A stretch of 64,000 nt of DNA from Sphingomonas adhaesiva. Its GTDB lineage: Bacteria; Pseudomonadota; Alphaproteobacteria; Sphingomonadales; Sphingomonadaceae. The translations under genes and the position numbers were made by a program. The stretch covers positions 310,001 through 374,000 of the forward strand of contig NZ_NWVC01000003.1 in NCBI RefSeq assembly GCF_002374855.1, in the 5' to 3' direction. Positions 33,852 through 43,030 of this stretch are shown here, piece after piece; the first letter of the stretch is position 1; every line of letters begins with the position of its first letter. The notes beneath the pieces were generated by a model that saw only the letters and a list, made by a program, of their open reading frames with translations, did no database searches and was not told the origin of the DNA.

Positions 33852-35009
33852 TCAGTTGTCCTTCTTGCGCGGCAGCGGCGGGCAGCCCGTGCGCAGGCAC
33901 GGCAGGCTGGCGTCCCACGAGATCAGGCGGACCACCATGTCGCCGGGCTGGGTGCGCGGATCGGTGCCCATGCCGGCCACCCGCGCATCGAGCGGCGCGG
34001 TCAGCGTCGCGATCGTGCGGCCGAACGGATCGGTCACGACGGCGAGCACGTCGCCCTTCTTCACGAACTGGTTCATCGTCACGCGCACATGCGCCCAGCC
34101 GCCGCGCGGGCTGTCGACGTTGGTGACCAGATTGCCCAGGAACGGTTCGGGATCGCTGAGGTCGGGCGTGCCGGGCAGCATCTTGCGATCGATCATGACG
34201 TTGCGCACCCCGCGCAGCGCGCGCGCGATCATCGCTTCGTCGAACACCTCCGGCGCGCCCAGTTCATAGGTGACCGCGGGGATGCCGTTGGCGTTGAGCA
34301 TGTCCTCCACCGCGCCGTCCAGCCCGGCCTGGATATAGACGCTGTCGGGGCGCAGCATGTCGGCCAGCCGCTTGGCGGCGGGCGTGTTGACGAACACATA
34401 GGCGGGGTAGGTGCCGCCGCGCGATTGCGTGTGCAGGTCGATCCCGAGATCGGCGTTGTCAACCATCAGCCGCGACCACAGCCGCGCGGCGAAGCGCTTC
34501 GCGCCGCCGCCTTCGTCGCCATGGTCCTTGCGGTCCTGCGGGATCAGCCGGTTCAGGTTGTCGCCCGCGCCGGTATGACCGCCGGTGAAGGCGCGCGTGG
34601 AATTGCGCAGCCCCGGCGCGTTGAGGCCGGGCACCGCGATCAGCGTGCCGGACAGCGTCGCCGGGTCGAGGCTTTCGACCAGCCGCTGGATCACGCCGAT
34701 GCCGTTCAGCTCGTCGCCATGGATCCCCGCGGTCAGCAACAGGCGCGGCCCGGGGCGCGGCCCCTTCACGACGATCACGGGGACATAATAGCCCTGCCCG
34801 ACGTCATTGTCGTCGACGCGCAGCCACAGCCGGGTCTTTCCCACCGGCAGCGATGCCGAATCGAGCCGCTCGATTACCGGCGACCCGTCGATCCGGTCCG
34901 CGGTCTGGCTTTGCGCGGAGGCGCTCGGGAACGGCTGGGCGATCCCCAGCAGCAGGGCGGCCATTCCGATCCGGCATGAGGCCCGACGGCACGTTGCGGC
35001 AACATTCAT
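33852..35009 (-). CDS. exported succinylglutamate desuccinylase/aspartoacylase-family zinc deacylase (AstE-like, M14)
   Basis: A 385-residue zinc hydrolase. Metal ligands are visible as His97 and Glu100 (GIHGDELNG) and His193 (DLHTQSRGG), with Glu249 (TYELGAPE) as probable general base. A barrel-like C-terminal domain (KKGDVLAVV) follows. The family includes AstE, which releases glutamate from N2-succinylglutamate. Unlike cytosolic AstE, this protein has a hydrophobic N-terminal segment ending SASAQ, so export is predicted. I chose ATG 35009 because GGGGGG lies about eight bases upstream. Same strand as the ast operon but 157 bases and a hairpin before astC. It could be the missing deacylase or a periplasmic acyl-peptide hydrolase. 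Confidence 0.8.
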   Translation of the reverse strand: MNVAATCRRASCRIGMAALLLGIAQPFPSASAQSQTADRIDGSPVIERLDSASLPVGKTRLWLRVDDNDVGQGYYVPVIVVKGPRPGPRLLLTAGIHGDELNGIGVIQRLVESLDPATLSGTLIAVPGLNAPGLRNSTRAFTGGHTGAGDNLNRLIPQDRKDHGDEGGGAKRFAARLWSRLMVDNADLGIDLHTQSRGGTYPAYVFVNTPAAKRLADMLRPDSVYIQAGLDGAVEDMLNANGIPAVTYELGAPEVFDEAMIARALRGVRNVMIDRKMLPGTPDLSDPEPFLGNLVTNVDSPRGGWAHVRVTMNQFVKKGDVLAVVTDPFGRTIATLTAPLDARVAGMGTDPRTQPGDMVVRLISWDASLPCLRTGCPPLPRKKDN

Positions 35010-35137
35010 ATCGTTCACCCCCCAGTGACGGCATCGCGGCACGGATACCCACGGGCAGTGTCACGAATTCCATCCGTTACGGGAAGTGACATTCCGTCAT
35101 CTTCTGATGCGCCTGCATCATCAATCGTGCGCCGATC

Positions 35138-35167
35138 GGGCGGCGGCATGTCGCCATGCCGCCGCCC
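35138..35167. terminator. strong hairpin downstream of adhP
   Basis: GGGCGGCGGCATG (35138-35150) is followed by a TCGC loop and the exact complement CATGCCGCCGCCC (35155-35167), a perfect 13-base-pair stem. It lies 10 bases past the adhP stop. There is no T-run, as is common for terminators in GC-rich genomes. Confidence 0.6.
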
Positions 35168-35177
35168 GCAGGGGGCG

Positions 35178-36212
35178 TCAGGCAGTCATGTCCATGACGA
35201 TGCGGCCTTCGATCTGGCCCTTGTGCATCCGGTCGAAGACGGTGTTGATGTCCGCCAGCCGCGCGACCTCGACCGTGGCGCGCACCTTGCCGTGCGCGGC
35301 GAAGTCGAGCGATTCCTGCAGGTCGAGCCGCGTGCCGACGATCGAGCCGCGTACGGTGATGCCGTTCAGGACGAGGCCGAAGATGTTGAGCGGGAAGTCG
35401 CCGGGCGGCAGGCCGTTGAGCGCGACCGTCCCGCCCCGCGCCATCATGCCGATCGCCTGCGCGAACGCCTTCTCGCTGACGGCGGTAACCAGCGCGCCCT
35501 GCGCCCCGCCGCCGGTCTCGCGCCTGATCGTGGCGGCGGGATCGGGATCGGTCCGCGCGTTGACGGTAACGGTCGCACCCAGCCGGCGGGCAAGCGCCAG
35601 CTTGGCGTCGTCGACGTCGACCGCCGCGACGTTCAGCCCCATCGCGACCGCATATTGCACGGCCATATGGCCCAGCCCCCCGATGCCGGAGACGACCACC
35701 GTGTCCCCGGGGCGGGTGTCGGTCATCTTCAGCCCCTTGTAGACGGTGACCCCGGCGCACAGCACCGGTGCGATCTCCGTGAAGCCGAGGCCGGGGGGCA
35801 GGTGGCCGACGTAGTTCGGATCGGCGACGACATAATCGGCGAACCCGCCGTTGACCGAATAGCCGGTGTTGAGCTGCGTTTCGCACAGGGTTTCCCACCC
35901 GCCCAGGCAATGCACGCAATGCCCGCAGGCGGTGTACAGCCACGGCACGCCGACCCGGTCGCCCTCCTTCACGTTCGTCACCCCGGCGCCGACCTGGCTG
36001 ACGAAGCCGACGCCTTCGTGGCCGGGGATGAACGGCGGGTTGGGCTTCACCGGCCAGTCGCCCTGCGCGGCGTGCAGATCGGTGTGGCACACGCCCGATG
36101 CCTGGATCGCAACCTGGATCTGGCCCGGCCCGACCTCCGGCACAGGGACTTCGTCGATGCTCAGCGGCTGGCCGAACGCGCGCACGACCGCGGCCTTCAT
36201 GGTCTTTGCCAT
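35178..36212 (-). CDS. adhP: zinc-dependent alcohol dehydrogenase AdhP
   Basis: A 344-residue medium-chain dehydrogenase. The catalytic zinc residues are in GVCHTDLH and GHEGVGF, the structural zinc Cys cluster is CGHCVHCLGGWETLC, and the NAD-binding GIGGLGHMAVQYA follows. The family (AdhP, ethanol-active propanol-preferring dehydrogenase) oxidises ethanol and other short primary alcohols to aldehydes. A purine-rich AAGGAAGG ribosome site precedes the ATG. It is 63 bases downstream of the aldehyde dehydrogenase gene on the same strand, so the two probably form an alcohol-to-acid unit, with a strong hairpin between them that may lower adhP expression. Confidence 0.92.
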   Translation of the reverse strand: MAKTMKAAVVRAFGQPLSIDEVPVPEVGPGQIQVAIQASGVCHTDLHAAQGDWPVKPNPPFIPGHEGVGFVSQVGAGVTNVKEGDRVGVPWLYTACGHCVHCLGGWETLCETQLNTGYSVNGGFADYVVADPNYVGHLPPGLGFTEIAPVLCAGVTVYKGLKMTDTRPGDTVVVSGIGGLGHMAVQYAVAMGLNVAAVDVDDAKLALARRLGATVTVNARTDPDPAATIRRETGGGAQGALVTAVSEKAFAQAIGMMARGGTVALNGLPPGDFPLNIFGLVLNGITVRGSIVGTRLDLQESLDFAAHGKVRATVEVARLADINTVFDRMHKGQIEGRIVMDMTA

Positions 36213-36242
36213 AAAGTTCTTCCTTCCTTGGGGGGATAAACC

Positions 36243-36266
36243 GCCCCGCCCGCAACCGGGCGGGGC
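36243..36266. terminator. hairpin between the aldehyde dehydrogenase gene and adhP
   Basis: GCCCCGCCCG (36243-36252), a CAAC loop, then CGGGCGGGGC (36257-36266) form a perfect ten-base-pair stem. It may be an intercistronic terminator or an RNA stabiliser. No T-run of note follows. Confidence 0.45.
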
Positions 36267-36275
36267 GCGGTGTCG

Positions 36276-37802
36276 TCAGAAGAAGCCGAGCTTCTTCGGG
36301 CTGTAGCTGACCAGCATGTTCTTCGTCTGCTGATAGTGATCCAGCATCATCTTGTGGTTTTCGCGCCCGATGCCGGATTGCTTGTAGCCGCCGAACGCCG
36401 CGTGCGCGGGATAGGCGTGGTAGCAATTGGTCCATACCCGCCCGGCCTGGATCGCGCGGCCGAAGCGGTAGCAGGTGTTGGCGTCGCGGCTCCACACCCC
36501 GGCGCCCAGGCCGTAAGCGGTGTCGTTGGCGATCGACAGCGCCTCCTCCGCGTCCCGGAACGTCGTCACCGACAGCACGGGGCCGAAGATTTCCTCCTGG
36601 AAGATCCGCATCCCGTTATGCCCGCGGAACACGGTCGGCTGCACGTAATAGCCGCCGGACAGCGCCCCGCCGGGATCGGCCGCTCCGCCGCCGATCAGCA
36701 GTTCCGCGCCCTCCTGCCGGCCGATGTCGACATAGGAGAGGATCTTGTCGCGCTGTTCGGCCGACGCCTGCGCGCCGATCATCGTCGCGGCATCCAGCGG
36801 ATTGCCCTGCACGATCGCGGCCACCCGCTTCAGCGCGCGTTCCATGAAGCGGTCGTAGATCTTCTCATGGACCAGCGCGCGGCTGGGGCAGGTGCACACC
36901 TCGCCCTGGTTCAGCGCGAACATGGTGAACCCTTCCAGCGCCTTGTCGAGGAAATCGTCATCCTCGCGCGCGACATCCTCGAAGAAGATGTTGGGCGACT
37001 TGCCGCCCAGTTCCAGCGTCACCGGGATCAGGTTCTCGCTGGCATATTGCATGATGAGGCGGCCGGTCGACGTCTCGCCGGTGAACGCGATCTTGGCGAT
37101 CCGGCGCGACGTGGCGAGCGGCTTGCCCGCCTCCAGCCCGAAGCCGTTGACGATGTTGAGCACGCCCGGCGGCAGGATGTCGCCGACCAGGTCGATCCAC
37201 ACCATGATCGAGGCGGGGGTCTGTTCCGCGGGCTTCAGCACGATGCAATTGCCGGCGGCGAGCGCGGGTGCGAGTTTCCACGCCGCCATCAGCAGCGGGA
37301 AGTTCCACGGGATGATCTGCCCGACGACGCCCAGCGGTTCGTGGAAGTGATAGGCGACGGTGTCGTGGTCGATTTCCCCGATCGACCCTTCCTGCGCGCG
37401 CACGACGCCGGCGAAATAGCGGAAATGGTCGATCGCCAGCGGGATGTCGGCGGCCATCGTCTCGCGGATCGGCTTGCCATTGTCCCACGTCTCGGCGATC
37501 GCCAGCTGTTCGAGATGCTGTTCCATGCGGTCGGCGATGCGACCCAGCAGCAGCGCGCGCTCGGCGACGGAGGTGCGGCCCCAGGCGTCCTTCGCGCGGT
37601 GCGCGGCGTCCAGCGCGGCCTCGATATCCTCGGCCTGCGACCGCGCGATCTCGCCCACCGGCTGGCCGGTCAGCGGCGAGATGTTCTGGAAATAGCGGCC
37701 CGCCTTCGGCGCGACCCAGGTGCCGCCGATGAAATTGTCGTAGCGCGGCGCGAACGGCGCACACAGGGTCGTGGCCGGGCGATCGAGGGTAAGGGGGCTC
37801 AT
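36276..37802 (-). CDS. NAD-dependent aldehyde dehydrogenase (ExaC/AcoD-like)
   Basis: A 508-residue aldehyde dehydrogenase with [17 protein letters not shown] (coenzyme site), [10 protein letters not shown] (general-base Glu) and the catalytic Cys in NQGEVCTC. Length, the GEVCTCPSR motif and the pairing with AdhP match ExaC/AcoD acetaldehyde dehydrogenases, which turn acetaldehyde into acetate. The ATG at 37802 follows AAGGAGAGG; a GTG 15 bases upstream overlaps that site and is rejected. The gene is preceded by an 18-bp palindrome and the GAF-Fis regulator gene, which likely activates it. Confidence 0.9.
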   Translation of the reverse strand: MSPLTLDRPATTLCAPFAPRYDNFIGGTWVAPKAGRYFQNISPLTGQPVGEIARSQAEDIEAALDAAHRAKDAWGRTSVAERALLLGRIADRMEQHLEQLAIAETWDNGKPIRETMAADIPLAIDHFRYFAGVVRAQEGSIGEIDHDTVAYHFHEPLGVVGQIIPWNFPLLMAAWKLAPALAAGNCIVLKPAEQTPASIMVWIDLVGDILPPGVLNIVNGFGLEAGKPLATSRRIAKIAFTGETSTGRLIMQYASENLIPVTLELGGKSPNIFFEDVAREDDDFLDKALEGFTMFALNQGEVCTCPSRALVHEKIYDRFMERALKRVAAIVQGNPLDAATMIGAQASAEQRDKILSYVDIGRQEGAELLIGGGAADPGGALSGGYYVQPTVFRGHNGMRIFQEEIFGPVLSVTTFRDAEEALSIANDTAYGLGAGVWSRDANTCYRFGRAIQAGRVWTNCYHAYPAHAAFGGYKQSGIGRENHKMMLDHYQQTKNMLVSYSPKKLGFF

Positions 37803-37907
37803 GGTCCTCTCCTTCACGAGGTGGGGCGCCGTGACGGCGTCTGTCCCCCGTTATCGCGCCCGGCCGGCATGCGCGGAAGGGAGGGGGCCGACGCGGGACC
37901 TCCGCTG

Positions 37908-37925
37908 TGTCTCACTGTCGAGACA
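37908..37925. promoter_or_regulatory. 18-bp palindromic operator TGTCTC-N6-GAGACA
   Basis: TGTCTC and GAGACA are perfect 6-base arms separated by six bases. The site lies 106 bases upstream of the aldehyde dehydrogenase ATG and 18 bases past the regulator stop codon. TGT-N12-ACA palindromes fit Fis-type (HTH_8) DNA-binding domains, so it is the probable operator of the neighbouring GAF-Fis regulator. No -24/-12 sigma-54 promoter is visible between it and the gene. Confidence 0.6.
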
Positions 37926-37942
37926 GCTGGCGGGGGCGATCG

Positions 37943-38899
37943 TCAGCCGGTCAGGCCGGCGCGCGCCATGCGGCGGTACAGCGTCGCGCGCCCGATCCCC
38001 AGCAGCCGAGCGGCCCGGCTGGCATTGCCGCCCGCCTGCGCCAGCGCCTGTCGCAGCACCGCGCGGTCGGCGTTCTCGAACGAGGGCGGCGCCTCTTCGC
38101 CCAGCACCTGCGCCAGCGATTGCGGGGCGGCCAGCGCGGCATCGCTCAGCCCCAGTCGCAGCCGCGCCGCCCGGCTGGCCCCGACGACCAGATCGTCGCG
38201 ATCGACCGCCAGCAGCGCGCTGCCGCTGACCGCCTGTTCGGACAGGAAGATGATGCGGCGGTCGGCGAAATGGCGGCAGAACAGGTCGCGCTCGATCCGG
38301 CGCGCCGCATCGCGGACCAGCGCGGCGACCATTTCGGCCATCGCGGTGCCGTGATCGTCGCGACAGCTCGACACGTCGATCGCCGCCGCCAGCCGGCCGT
38401 GCGGATCGTGGACGGGCGCGTCCATGCAGCTGATGTTGACGTTGCGGCTGGCGAAATGCTGATCGCGGTGAATGACCACCGGCTTGCCTTCGAACAGGCA
38501 GGTGCCGATGCCGTTGGTCCCCTGATCCTCCTCGCCCCACAGGGCACCTTCCACCAGCCCCGCGGCGGAAAAGGCGGCGTCGTCACCGGCGCCGGCGCGC
38601 CGTTCCAGGATCACGCCGCGCCGGTCGCTCAGGATCACCGCGCAGCCCGTCCGCCCCACCGCCCGGAACATCTCGTCCAGCACCGGCGCGGCGACCGCGA
38701 GCATCAGGTCGTTTTCCGCACGGACCGCGGCCAGCGCCGCATCGTCGATCCGGTCGCGCCGCGGCGCGCCATCGGGATCGAGGCCGTGGTTCAGCGCCGA
38801 CCGGCACCATGAAGCGGCGATCGCCGACGTCGCGGCACGGCTGGCGGACCGGACCGCCTCATGGACGGCATCTCCGTGTCTTGCCACGGCTCCTCTCAT
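37943..38899 (-). CDS. GAF domain/Fis-type transcriptional regulator (AcoR-like, no AAA+ domain)
   Basis: A 318-residue protein. The N-terminal part (about 20-170) matches the AcoR-type GAF sensor (LSDRRGVILE, EEDQGTNGIGTCL, HFASRNVNISCMDAPVHDPHG). The C-terminus (about 275-318) is an HTH_8 Fis helix-turn-helix (GGNASRAARLLGIGRATLYRR). Full AcoR proteins are about 650 residues and contain a sigma-54 AAA+ ATPase between these parts; here that domain is missing and the join is clean, so this is a short form, not a frameshift. It probably binds the palindrome at 37908 and responds to an aldehyde or ketone. Confidence 0.85.
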   Translation of the reverse strand: MRGAVARHGDAVHEAVRSASRAATSAIAASWCRSALNHGLDPDGAPRRDRIDDAALAAVRAENDLMLAVAAPVLDEMFRAVGRTGCAVILSDRRGVILERRAGAGDDAAFSAAGLVEGALWGEEDQGTNGIGTCLFEGKPVVIHRDQHFASRNVNISCMDAPVHDPHGRLAAAIDVSSCRDDHGTAMAEMVAALVRDAARRIERDLFCRHFADRRIIFLSEQAVSGSALLAVDRDDLVVGASRAARLRLGLSDAALAAPQSLAQVLGEEAPPSFENADRAVLRQALAQAGGNASRAARLLGIGRATLYRRMARAGLTG

Positions 38900-38963
38900 C
38901 GCATCCTGCCTCCTGTCGCGTGCGGTTATACCCCGCTTTCAGCGACGTACCGATAGTCCCGGT

Positions 38964-39335
38964 CTAACGAAGTGCCGAAAACAGCGCCTGCTGCCGCAAC
39001 GGCTTGGTCAGCACCGCATCGAATCCGCTGTCCCGCGCCATCGCGTCGAGTGACTCGCTGGGATAGCCGGTGATGAGTACCGAGCGCCCGGTCCAGCCAC
39101 GATCGCCCAGCGCGCGGCGCACGTCGCACCCGGTCGCGTCGGGCAGGCGAAAATCGGCGATCAGCACCGCGGCGTCGTCCAGGTCGGCACCCGCCAGCAA
39201 CGCGGTGGCCGACGCGAACGAGCGTACCTCATATCCCCGCCAGTGCAGCAGCAGCTGGAGCGATCGGCGCACGCCGTCGTCGTCCTCCACCACCAGCGCG
39301 GCCTGCCTGCGTTCGAGGGGCGGATCGATCGTCAT
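38964..39335 (-). CDS. single-domain response regulator (receiver only)
   Basis: A 123-residue CheY-like receiver: acidic pair in EDDDG, phospho-acceptor Asp61 in IADFRLPD, Thr in LITGYP and the conserved Lys in LTKPL. There is no output domain. It lies 56 bases after fixJ on the same strand, so it is likely part of the FixLJ operon and may compete for, or buffer, phosphate from FixL. Confidence 0.85.
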   Translation of the reverse strand: MTIDPPLERRQAALVVEDDDGVRRSLQLLLHWRGYEVRSFASATALLAGADLDDAAVLIADFRLPDATGCDVRRALGDRGWTGRSVLITGYPSESLDAMARDSGFDAVLTKPLRQQALFSALR

Positions 39336-39391
39336 GGCTGCTCCAGTCCATCATGGGAGCGTGATGGTGGCGACCGCCGCGCGCCGGGTCG

Positions 39392-40021
39392 CTACGTGTT
39401 GTCCACAGGGTCGGCCAGCCCAGCCGCGAAGGCGAGGCGCAGCGCGTCTGACAGGCTGTGCACCCCCAGCTTCGTCATCACATTGGCACGGTGCACCTCG
39501 ACCGTGCGCGGGCTGATGCCCAGATCGTAGGCGATCGTCTTGTTGGGGTGCCCGCGCACCAGTCCGCGCAGGATGTCCTGTTCGCGCGGGGTCAGCGCGG
39601 CGATCCGCACCGACGCGTCGCGTGCGCTGGCCGCGGCGGTGTCGCGCCGTTCCAGATGCGCGAAACCGCGGTCGAGCGCGGCGAGCAGCGCGGTCTTCTC
39701 GAACGGCTTCTCCAGGAAATCGATCGCGCCCGCCCGCATCGCCGCCACCGCGGTTGCGACATCGCCATGGCCGGTGAGGACGATCACGGGAAAGCCGATG
39801 CCGTGTGCGGCGAGTTCCTGCTGGACCTGCAAGCCGTCCATTTCCGGCATGCGGATGTCGAGCAGCGCGCAGCCGGGCGCCTCGTGCCGCGCCGCGCGCA
39901 GGAACGCCACGCCGCTCTCCCATGGCGTGACCGCGAAACCCGACGTCTTCAGCATGAACGCGATCGAGCGGCGCACCGCATCCTCGTCATCCACGACATG
40001 CACCATGCGTCGGTCAGTCAT
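39392..40021 (-). CDS. fixJ: FixJ-type response regulator
   Basis: A 209-residue regulator. The receiver domain has phospho-acceptor Asp55 ([11 protein letters not shown]) and KPFEK. The C-terminal LuxR/NarL-type helix-turn-helix has the FixJ motif [22 protein letters not shown] and [13 protein letters not shown]. When phosphorylated by FixL at low oxygen it activates microaerobic genes. I prefer ATG 40021, six bases after GGGGGA; the ATG six bases upstream has no spacing. It overlaps the end of fixL by eight bases. Probable targets here are the cyd genes upstream in the same operon and the divergent cydDC. No FixK/FNR-type gene lies nearby. Confidence 0.9.
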   Translation of the reverse strand: MTDRRMVHVVDDEDAVRRSIAFMLKTSGFAVTPWESGVAFLRAARHEAPGCALLDIRMPEMDGLQVQQELAAHGIGFPVIVLTGHGDVATAVAAMRAGAIDFLEKPFEKTALLAALDRGFAHLERRDTAAASARDASVRIAALTPREQDILRGLVRGHPNKTIAYDLGISPRTVEVHRANVMTKLGVHSLSDALRLAFAAGLADPVDNT

Positions 40022-41540
40022 GGCCATCCCCCGGTTCGGCGCTCCAGACGGTGAAATGGAACATCGCGCCGCCACCGGGCGCCGGCTCGGCCCAGATGCG
40101 ACCGCCATGCGCCTCGACGATGGTACGCGAGATCGACAGGCCCAGTCCCATGCCGTGTTCCTTTCCGCTGGCGAACGCCTCGAACAGGCGGGGGGCCACC
40201 GCCGGATCGATCCCCGGCCCGGTATCCGCGACCGTGACGTCGATCATCCCGCCATTGCGGCGAGTGGTGATGCGGATGTCGCGTTGCGCCGCGTCGCCGA
40301 CCGCCTCGGCGGCGTTGCGCAGCAGGTTGACCAGCACCTGCTGGATCTGGACGCGATCGGCCAGCACATGCGCGGCGGCCGGGTCCAGATCGGTGAACAG
40401 CCGGATACCGCGTTCGGTCGCGCCGAGCAGTCCCAGCCGGGTCGCTTCCTCGATCATCTCCGGCAGGTCGTGCACCGCCTTGTCGGTGTCGCCGCGCGCG
40501 ACGAACTGGCGCAGCCGCCGCACGATCTGCCCGGCGCGCAGCGCCTCGCGCGCGGCCTCGTCCATCGCCTCGCGCAGGAACGGCTGCGCATCGGGCGCGT
40601 CGCTGTCGATCAGGTCGCGCCCCGCCTCCAGGTAATTGGCGATCGCGGTCAGCGGCTGGTTCAGCTCATGCGCCAGCGTCGAGGCCATCGTGCCCATCGC
40701 GCTGACGCGCGAGACGTGGATCAGTTCGGCCTGCAATTCCTTCATGCGCAGCTCCGCCAGCTGCTGCGTCGTCAGGTCGCGGATGAAGCCGGTGAAGATG
40801 CGATGTCCCTCGTCGCGCGCCTCGCCGACCGACAATTCCATCGGGAATTGCGTCCCGTCGCGCTTCAGCCCGGTGACGACCCGGCCGATGCCAATGATCC
40901 GCCGTTCGCCGGTGGTTTCGTAGCGGGCGATATAGCCGTCATGCTGTTCGCGATACGGCGATGGCATCAGCGTGCTGACGTTCTGCCCGACCACATCGGC
41001 CTCGGCATAGCCGAACAGCCGTTCGGCGGCGGTGCTGAACGACAGGATCGCCCCGGCATCGTCGATCACCACCATCGCATCGGGCACGGTGGCCAGGATC
41101 GACCGGACGTGCAGCTCGCTCTGCCGCAGCGCCTGTTCGCGTGCGCGGCCGGAGGTGACGTCGGCGATCTCCATGCCGAAACCGGCCGGCACCGCAGCGT
41201 CGTCGTCGTCGCGGAGCGCCACGATCGTGACATCGGCCAGAAATTCGCTGCCGTCGCGCCGCACCAGCCATTGTTCGAGGGCCAGCGGCGATTGCGCCAT
41301 GGCGGCGTGGAGCGCGGCATCACACTGCCGCCCGGCATCTTCGCCGGGATAGAGTATCGCGGCGGGGTGACCGGACAGCGCGTCGGGCGCCCATCCCAGC
41401 AGCCGACGCGCGCCCGAAGTCGCGCTGGCGACCGTGCCGTCCGGCGCCAACAGCAGGACGGCACGGTCGGCCAGCCCCTCCACGAAGCGCGCGAGTTTCC
41501 CGGCCGTCGTTTCCCGTTCGCGACTGTCCATGCTGCTCAT
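40014..41540 (-). CDS. fixL: oxygen-sensing histidine kinase FixL
   Basis: A 508-residue PAS-PAS-kinase protein. The second PAS carries the FixL heme signature: His200 in YREQHDGY and Arg220 in IIGIGRVV, with FTGFIRDLT after it. The kinase has its phospho-acceptor His291 in [12 protein letters not shown] and a [12 protein letters not shown] lid. These numbers coincide with His200, Arg220 and His291 of Bradyrhizobium FixL, which supports start ATG 41540. No membrane segments, so this is the soluble type. Oxygen bound to heme inhibits the kinase; at low oxygen it phosphorylates FixJ. It follows hemN by 25 bases and overlaps fixJ. Confidence 0.92.
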   Translation of the reverse strand: MSSMDSRERETTAGKLARFVEGLADRAVLLLAPDGTVASATSGARRLLGWAPDALSGHPAAILYPGEDAGRQCDAALHAAMAQSPLALEQWLVRRDGSEFLADVTIVALRDDDDAAVPAGFGMEIADVTSGRAREQALRQSELHVRSILATVPDAMVVIDDAGAILSFSTAAERLFGYAEADVVGQNVSTLMPSPYREQHDGYIARYETTGERRIIGIGRVVTGLKRDGTQFPMELSVGEARDEGHRIFTGFIRDLTTQQLAELRMKELQAELIHVSRVSAMGTMASTLAHELNQPLTAIANYLEAGRDLIDSDAPDAQPFLREAMDEAAREALRAGQIVRRLRQFVARGDTDKAVHDLPEMIEEATRLGLLGATERGIRLFTDLDPAAAHVLADRVQIQQVLVNLLRNAAEAVGDAAQRDIRITTRRNGGMIDVTVADTGPGIDPAVAPRLFEAFASGKEHGMGLGLSISRTIVEAHGGRIWAEPAPGGGAMFHFTVWSAEPGDGHD

Positions 41541-41565
41541 CGGCACCAACGTGCCATGTTCCGCG

Positions 41566-42909
41566 TCAGACCGCGAGGCTTGCCGGCGCGCCGGCGCGCC
41601 GCCGCCGCGCATCGAACACCGCGGCCACCACCCGCCGGTACGCGCGATCGGCGTCGTCCAGGTACAGCCGGCCCCCGCACCAGCGCGCGATCCCGCGTTT
41701 TTCCAGCGGGACCAGCGCGGCCAGTGCGTCGAGCAGCGACGTCAGCGGCAGCCGGTGCGCGCCGCAGACCGCGGCCAGATCGACCTCGCCATCGCACAGC
41801 AGCCGTTCGATGATCGCACCGCGCAGGCGATCGTCGGCGGTGCGCACGACACCGCGCGTCGCGGCCAGATGGCCACCCGCGATCGCCGCGCGATAGCGGC
41901 CGACATGCTTTTCGTTCTGGACGATCAGCCCGTCGAACTGGCTGATCGCCGAGGCGCCGATGCCGATCACCACCCCCGCATCGTCGTCGGTGAACCCCTG
42001 GAAATTGCGGTGCAGGCGTCCGGTCGACGCGGCGAGCGCGAGCGGATCGGCGGCGCGCGCGAAATGATCGAAGCCGATCGGCGCATAGCCCGCATCGGTG
42101 AGCAGGTCGTGCGCCAGCGCGCTGTGGGCGAAGCGGTGCTGCGGGTCGGGCAGATCGGCGGCGTCGATCATCCGCTGGCGCGGGATCATCGCGGGCAGAT
42201 GCGCATAGCCGAACATCGCGACGCGCGCCGGATCGAGCGTCAGCGCCGCGGCGATCGTTTCCGCGATATCGTCGGCGCGCTGGCGCGGCAGGCCGTACAA
42301 CAGGTCGACATTGAGGTCGCGGACGCCGACGCCGCGCAGCCGCTCGACCACCTGTGCGACCTGTTCGTACGGCTGCACGCGGTTGATCGCGCGCTGGACC
42401 GCGGGCGCGAAGGTCTGCACGCCGATGCTCACCCGGCGGACGCCGATCGCCGCCAGCGTATCGGCATCAGCGGCGTCGAAGCCGCGCGGGTCGATCTCCA
42501 TCGCCCATTGCGCCGCGCTGTCGACCCCGAACCGGTCGCGGATCGCCTCCGCCAGGCGCAGCAGCTGCGCCGGCGACAGCGCGTTCGGGCTGCCGCCGCC
42601 GAAGTGGATGGAGCCGACGCGCCCGTCCATCAGCCCGGCGACCAGCGCGATCTCCGCCAATAGCGCGTCGACATAGGCGTCGAGTCGCGCCGGCCGGCCG
42701 ATCGCGCCGGTATTGCAGCCGCAATACCAGCATATCTCCCGGCAATAGGGCACGTGGATGTAGAGCGAGACGGGCGTGTCGGGCGCGACGCCCAGCAGCG
42801 CCAGCGCCTGTCGTTCCGGCCCCACCGCGGGGCTGAAATCGACCGCGGTGGGATAACTGGTGTAGCGCGGTACCGCCTGCGTGGCGAGATCGGGGTGATA
42901 GGTCGCCAC
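41566..42909 (-). CDS. hemN: oxygen-independent coproporphyrinogen III oxidase HemN
   Basis: A 447-residue radical SAM enzyme with the HemN Cys set Cys56-x3-Cys60-x2-Cys63-x-Cys65 ([11 protein letters not shown]), FGGGSPN and the coproporphyrinogen-binding IGIGASAIS region. It makes protoporphyrinogen IX without oxygen, keeping heme synthesis going in microaerobic cells. It starts four bases after cydX and precedes fixL, so heme supply, the high-affinity heme oxidase and the heme sensor share a transcript. Confidence 0.92.
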   Translation of the reverse strand: MATYHPDLATQAVPRYTSYPTAVDFSPAVGPERQALALLGVAPDTPVSLYIHVPYCREICWYCGCNTGAIGRPARLDAYVDALLAEIALVAGLMDGRVGSIHFGGGSPNALSPAQLLRLAEAIRDRFGVDSAAQWAMEIDPRGFDAADADTLAAIGVRRVSIGVQTFAPAVQRAINRVQPYEQVAQVVERLRGVGVRDLNVDLLYGLPRQRADDIAETIAAALTLDPARVAMFGYAHLPAMIPRQRMIDAADLPDPQHRFAHSALAHDLLTDAGYAPIGFDHFARAADPLALAASTGRLHRNFQGFTDDDAGVVIGIGASAISQFDGLIVQNEKHVGRYRAAIAGGHLAATRGVVRTADDRLRGAIIERLLCDGEVDLAAVCGAHRLPLTSLLDALAALVPLEKRGIARWCGGRLYLDDADRAYRRVVAAVFDARRRRAGAPASLAV

Positions 42910-42913
42910 CGGC

Positions 42914-43018
42914 CTATTCCTGATCGTCGGCGGGCAGGTGGAATTCGTGCCAGATGCCGTTGAGGATGCCGAAGCCGACCGCGAGACCCAGGCCCAATAC
43001 CCAGGTGAAATACCACAT
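42914..43018 (-). CDS. cydX: cytochrome bd oxidase small subunit CydX
   Basis: A 34-residue single-helix membrane protein beginning MWYFTWVLG and containing FGILNGIWHE, the CydX/YbgT signature. It stabilises the heme groups of cytochrome bd-I by binding CydA. It sits 12 bases after cydB and four bases before hemN, on the minus strand. Easily missed because of its length. Confidence 0.92.
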   Translation of the reverse strand: MWYFTWVLGLGLAVGFGILNGIWHEFHLPADDQE

Positions 43019-43030
43019 GACTGCGTCCTT

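Noticed and set aside
25808..35009. astB (succinylarginine dihydrolase)
   Set aside because: Looked for in all frames between the ast genes; no protein of the right length or type is present.
37803..37942. Sigma-54 (-24/-12) promoter upstream of the aldehyde dehydrogenase
   Set aside because: No TGGCAC-N5-TTGC-like sequence is present, which agrees with the missing AAA+ domain of the regulator.
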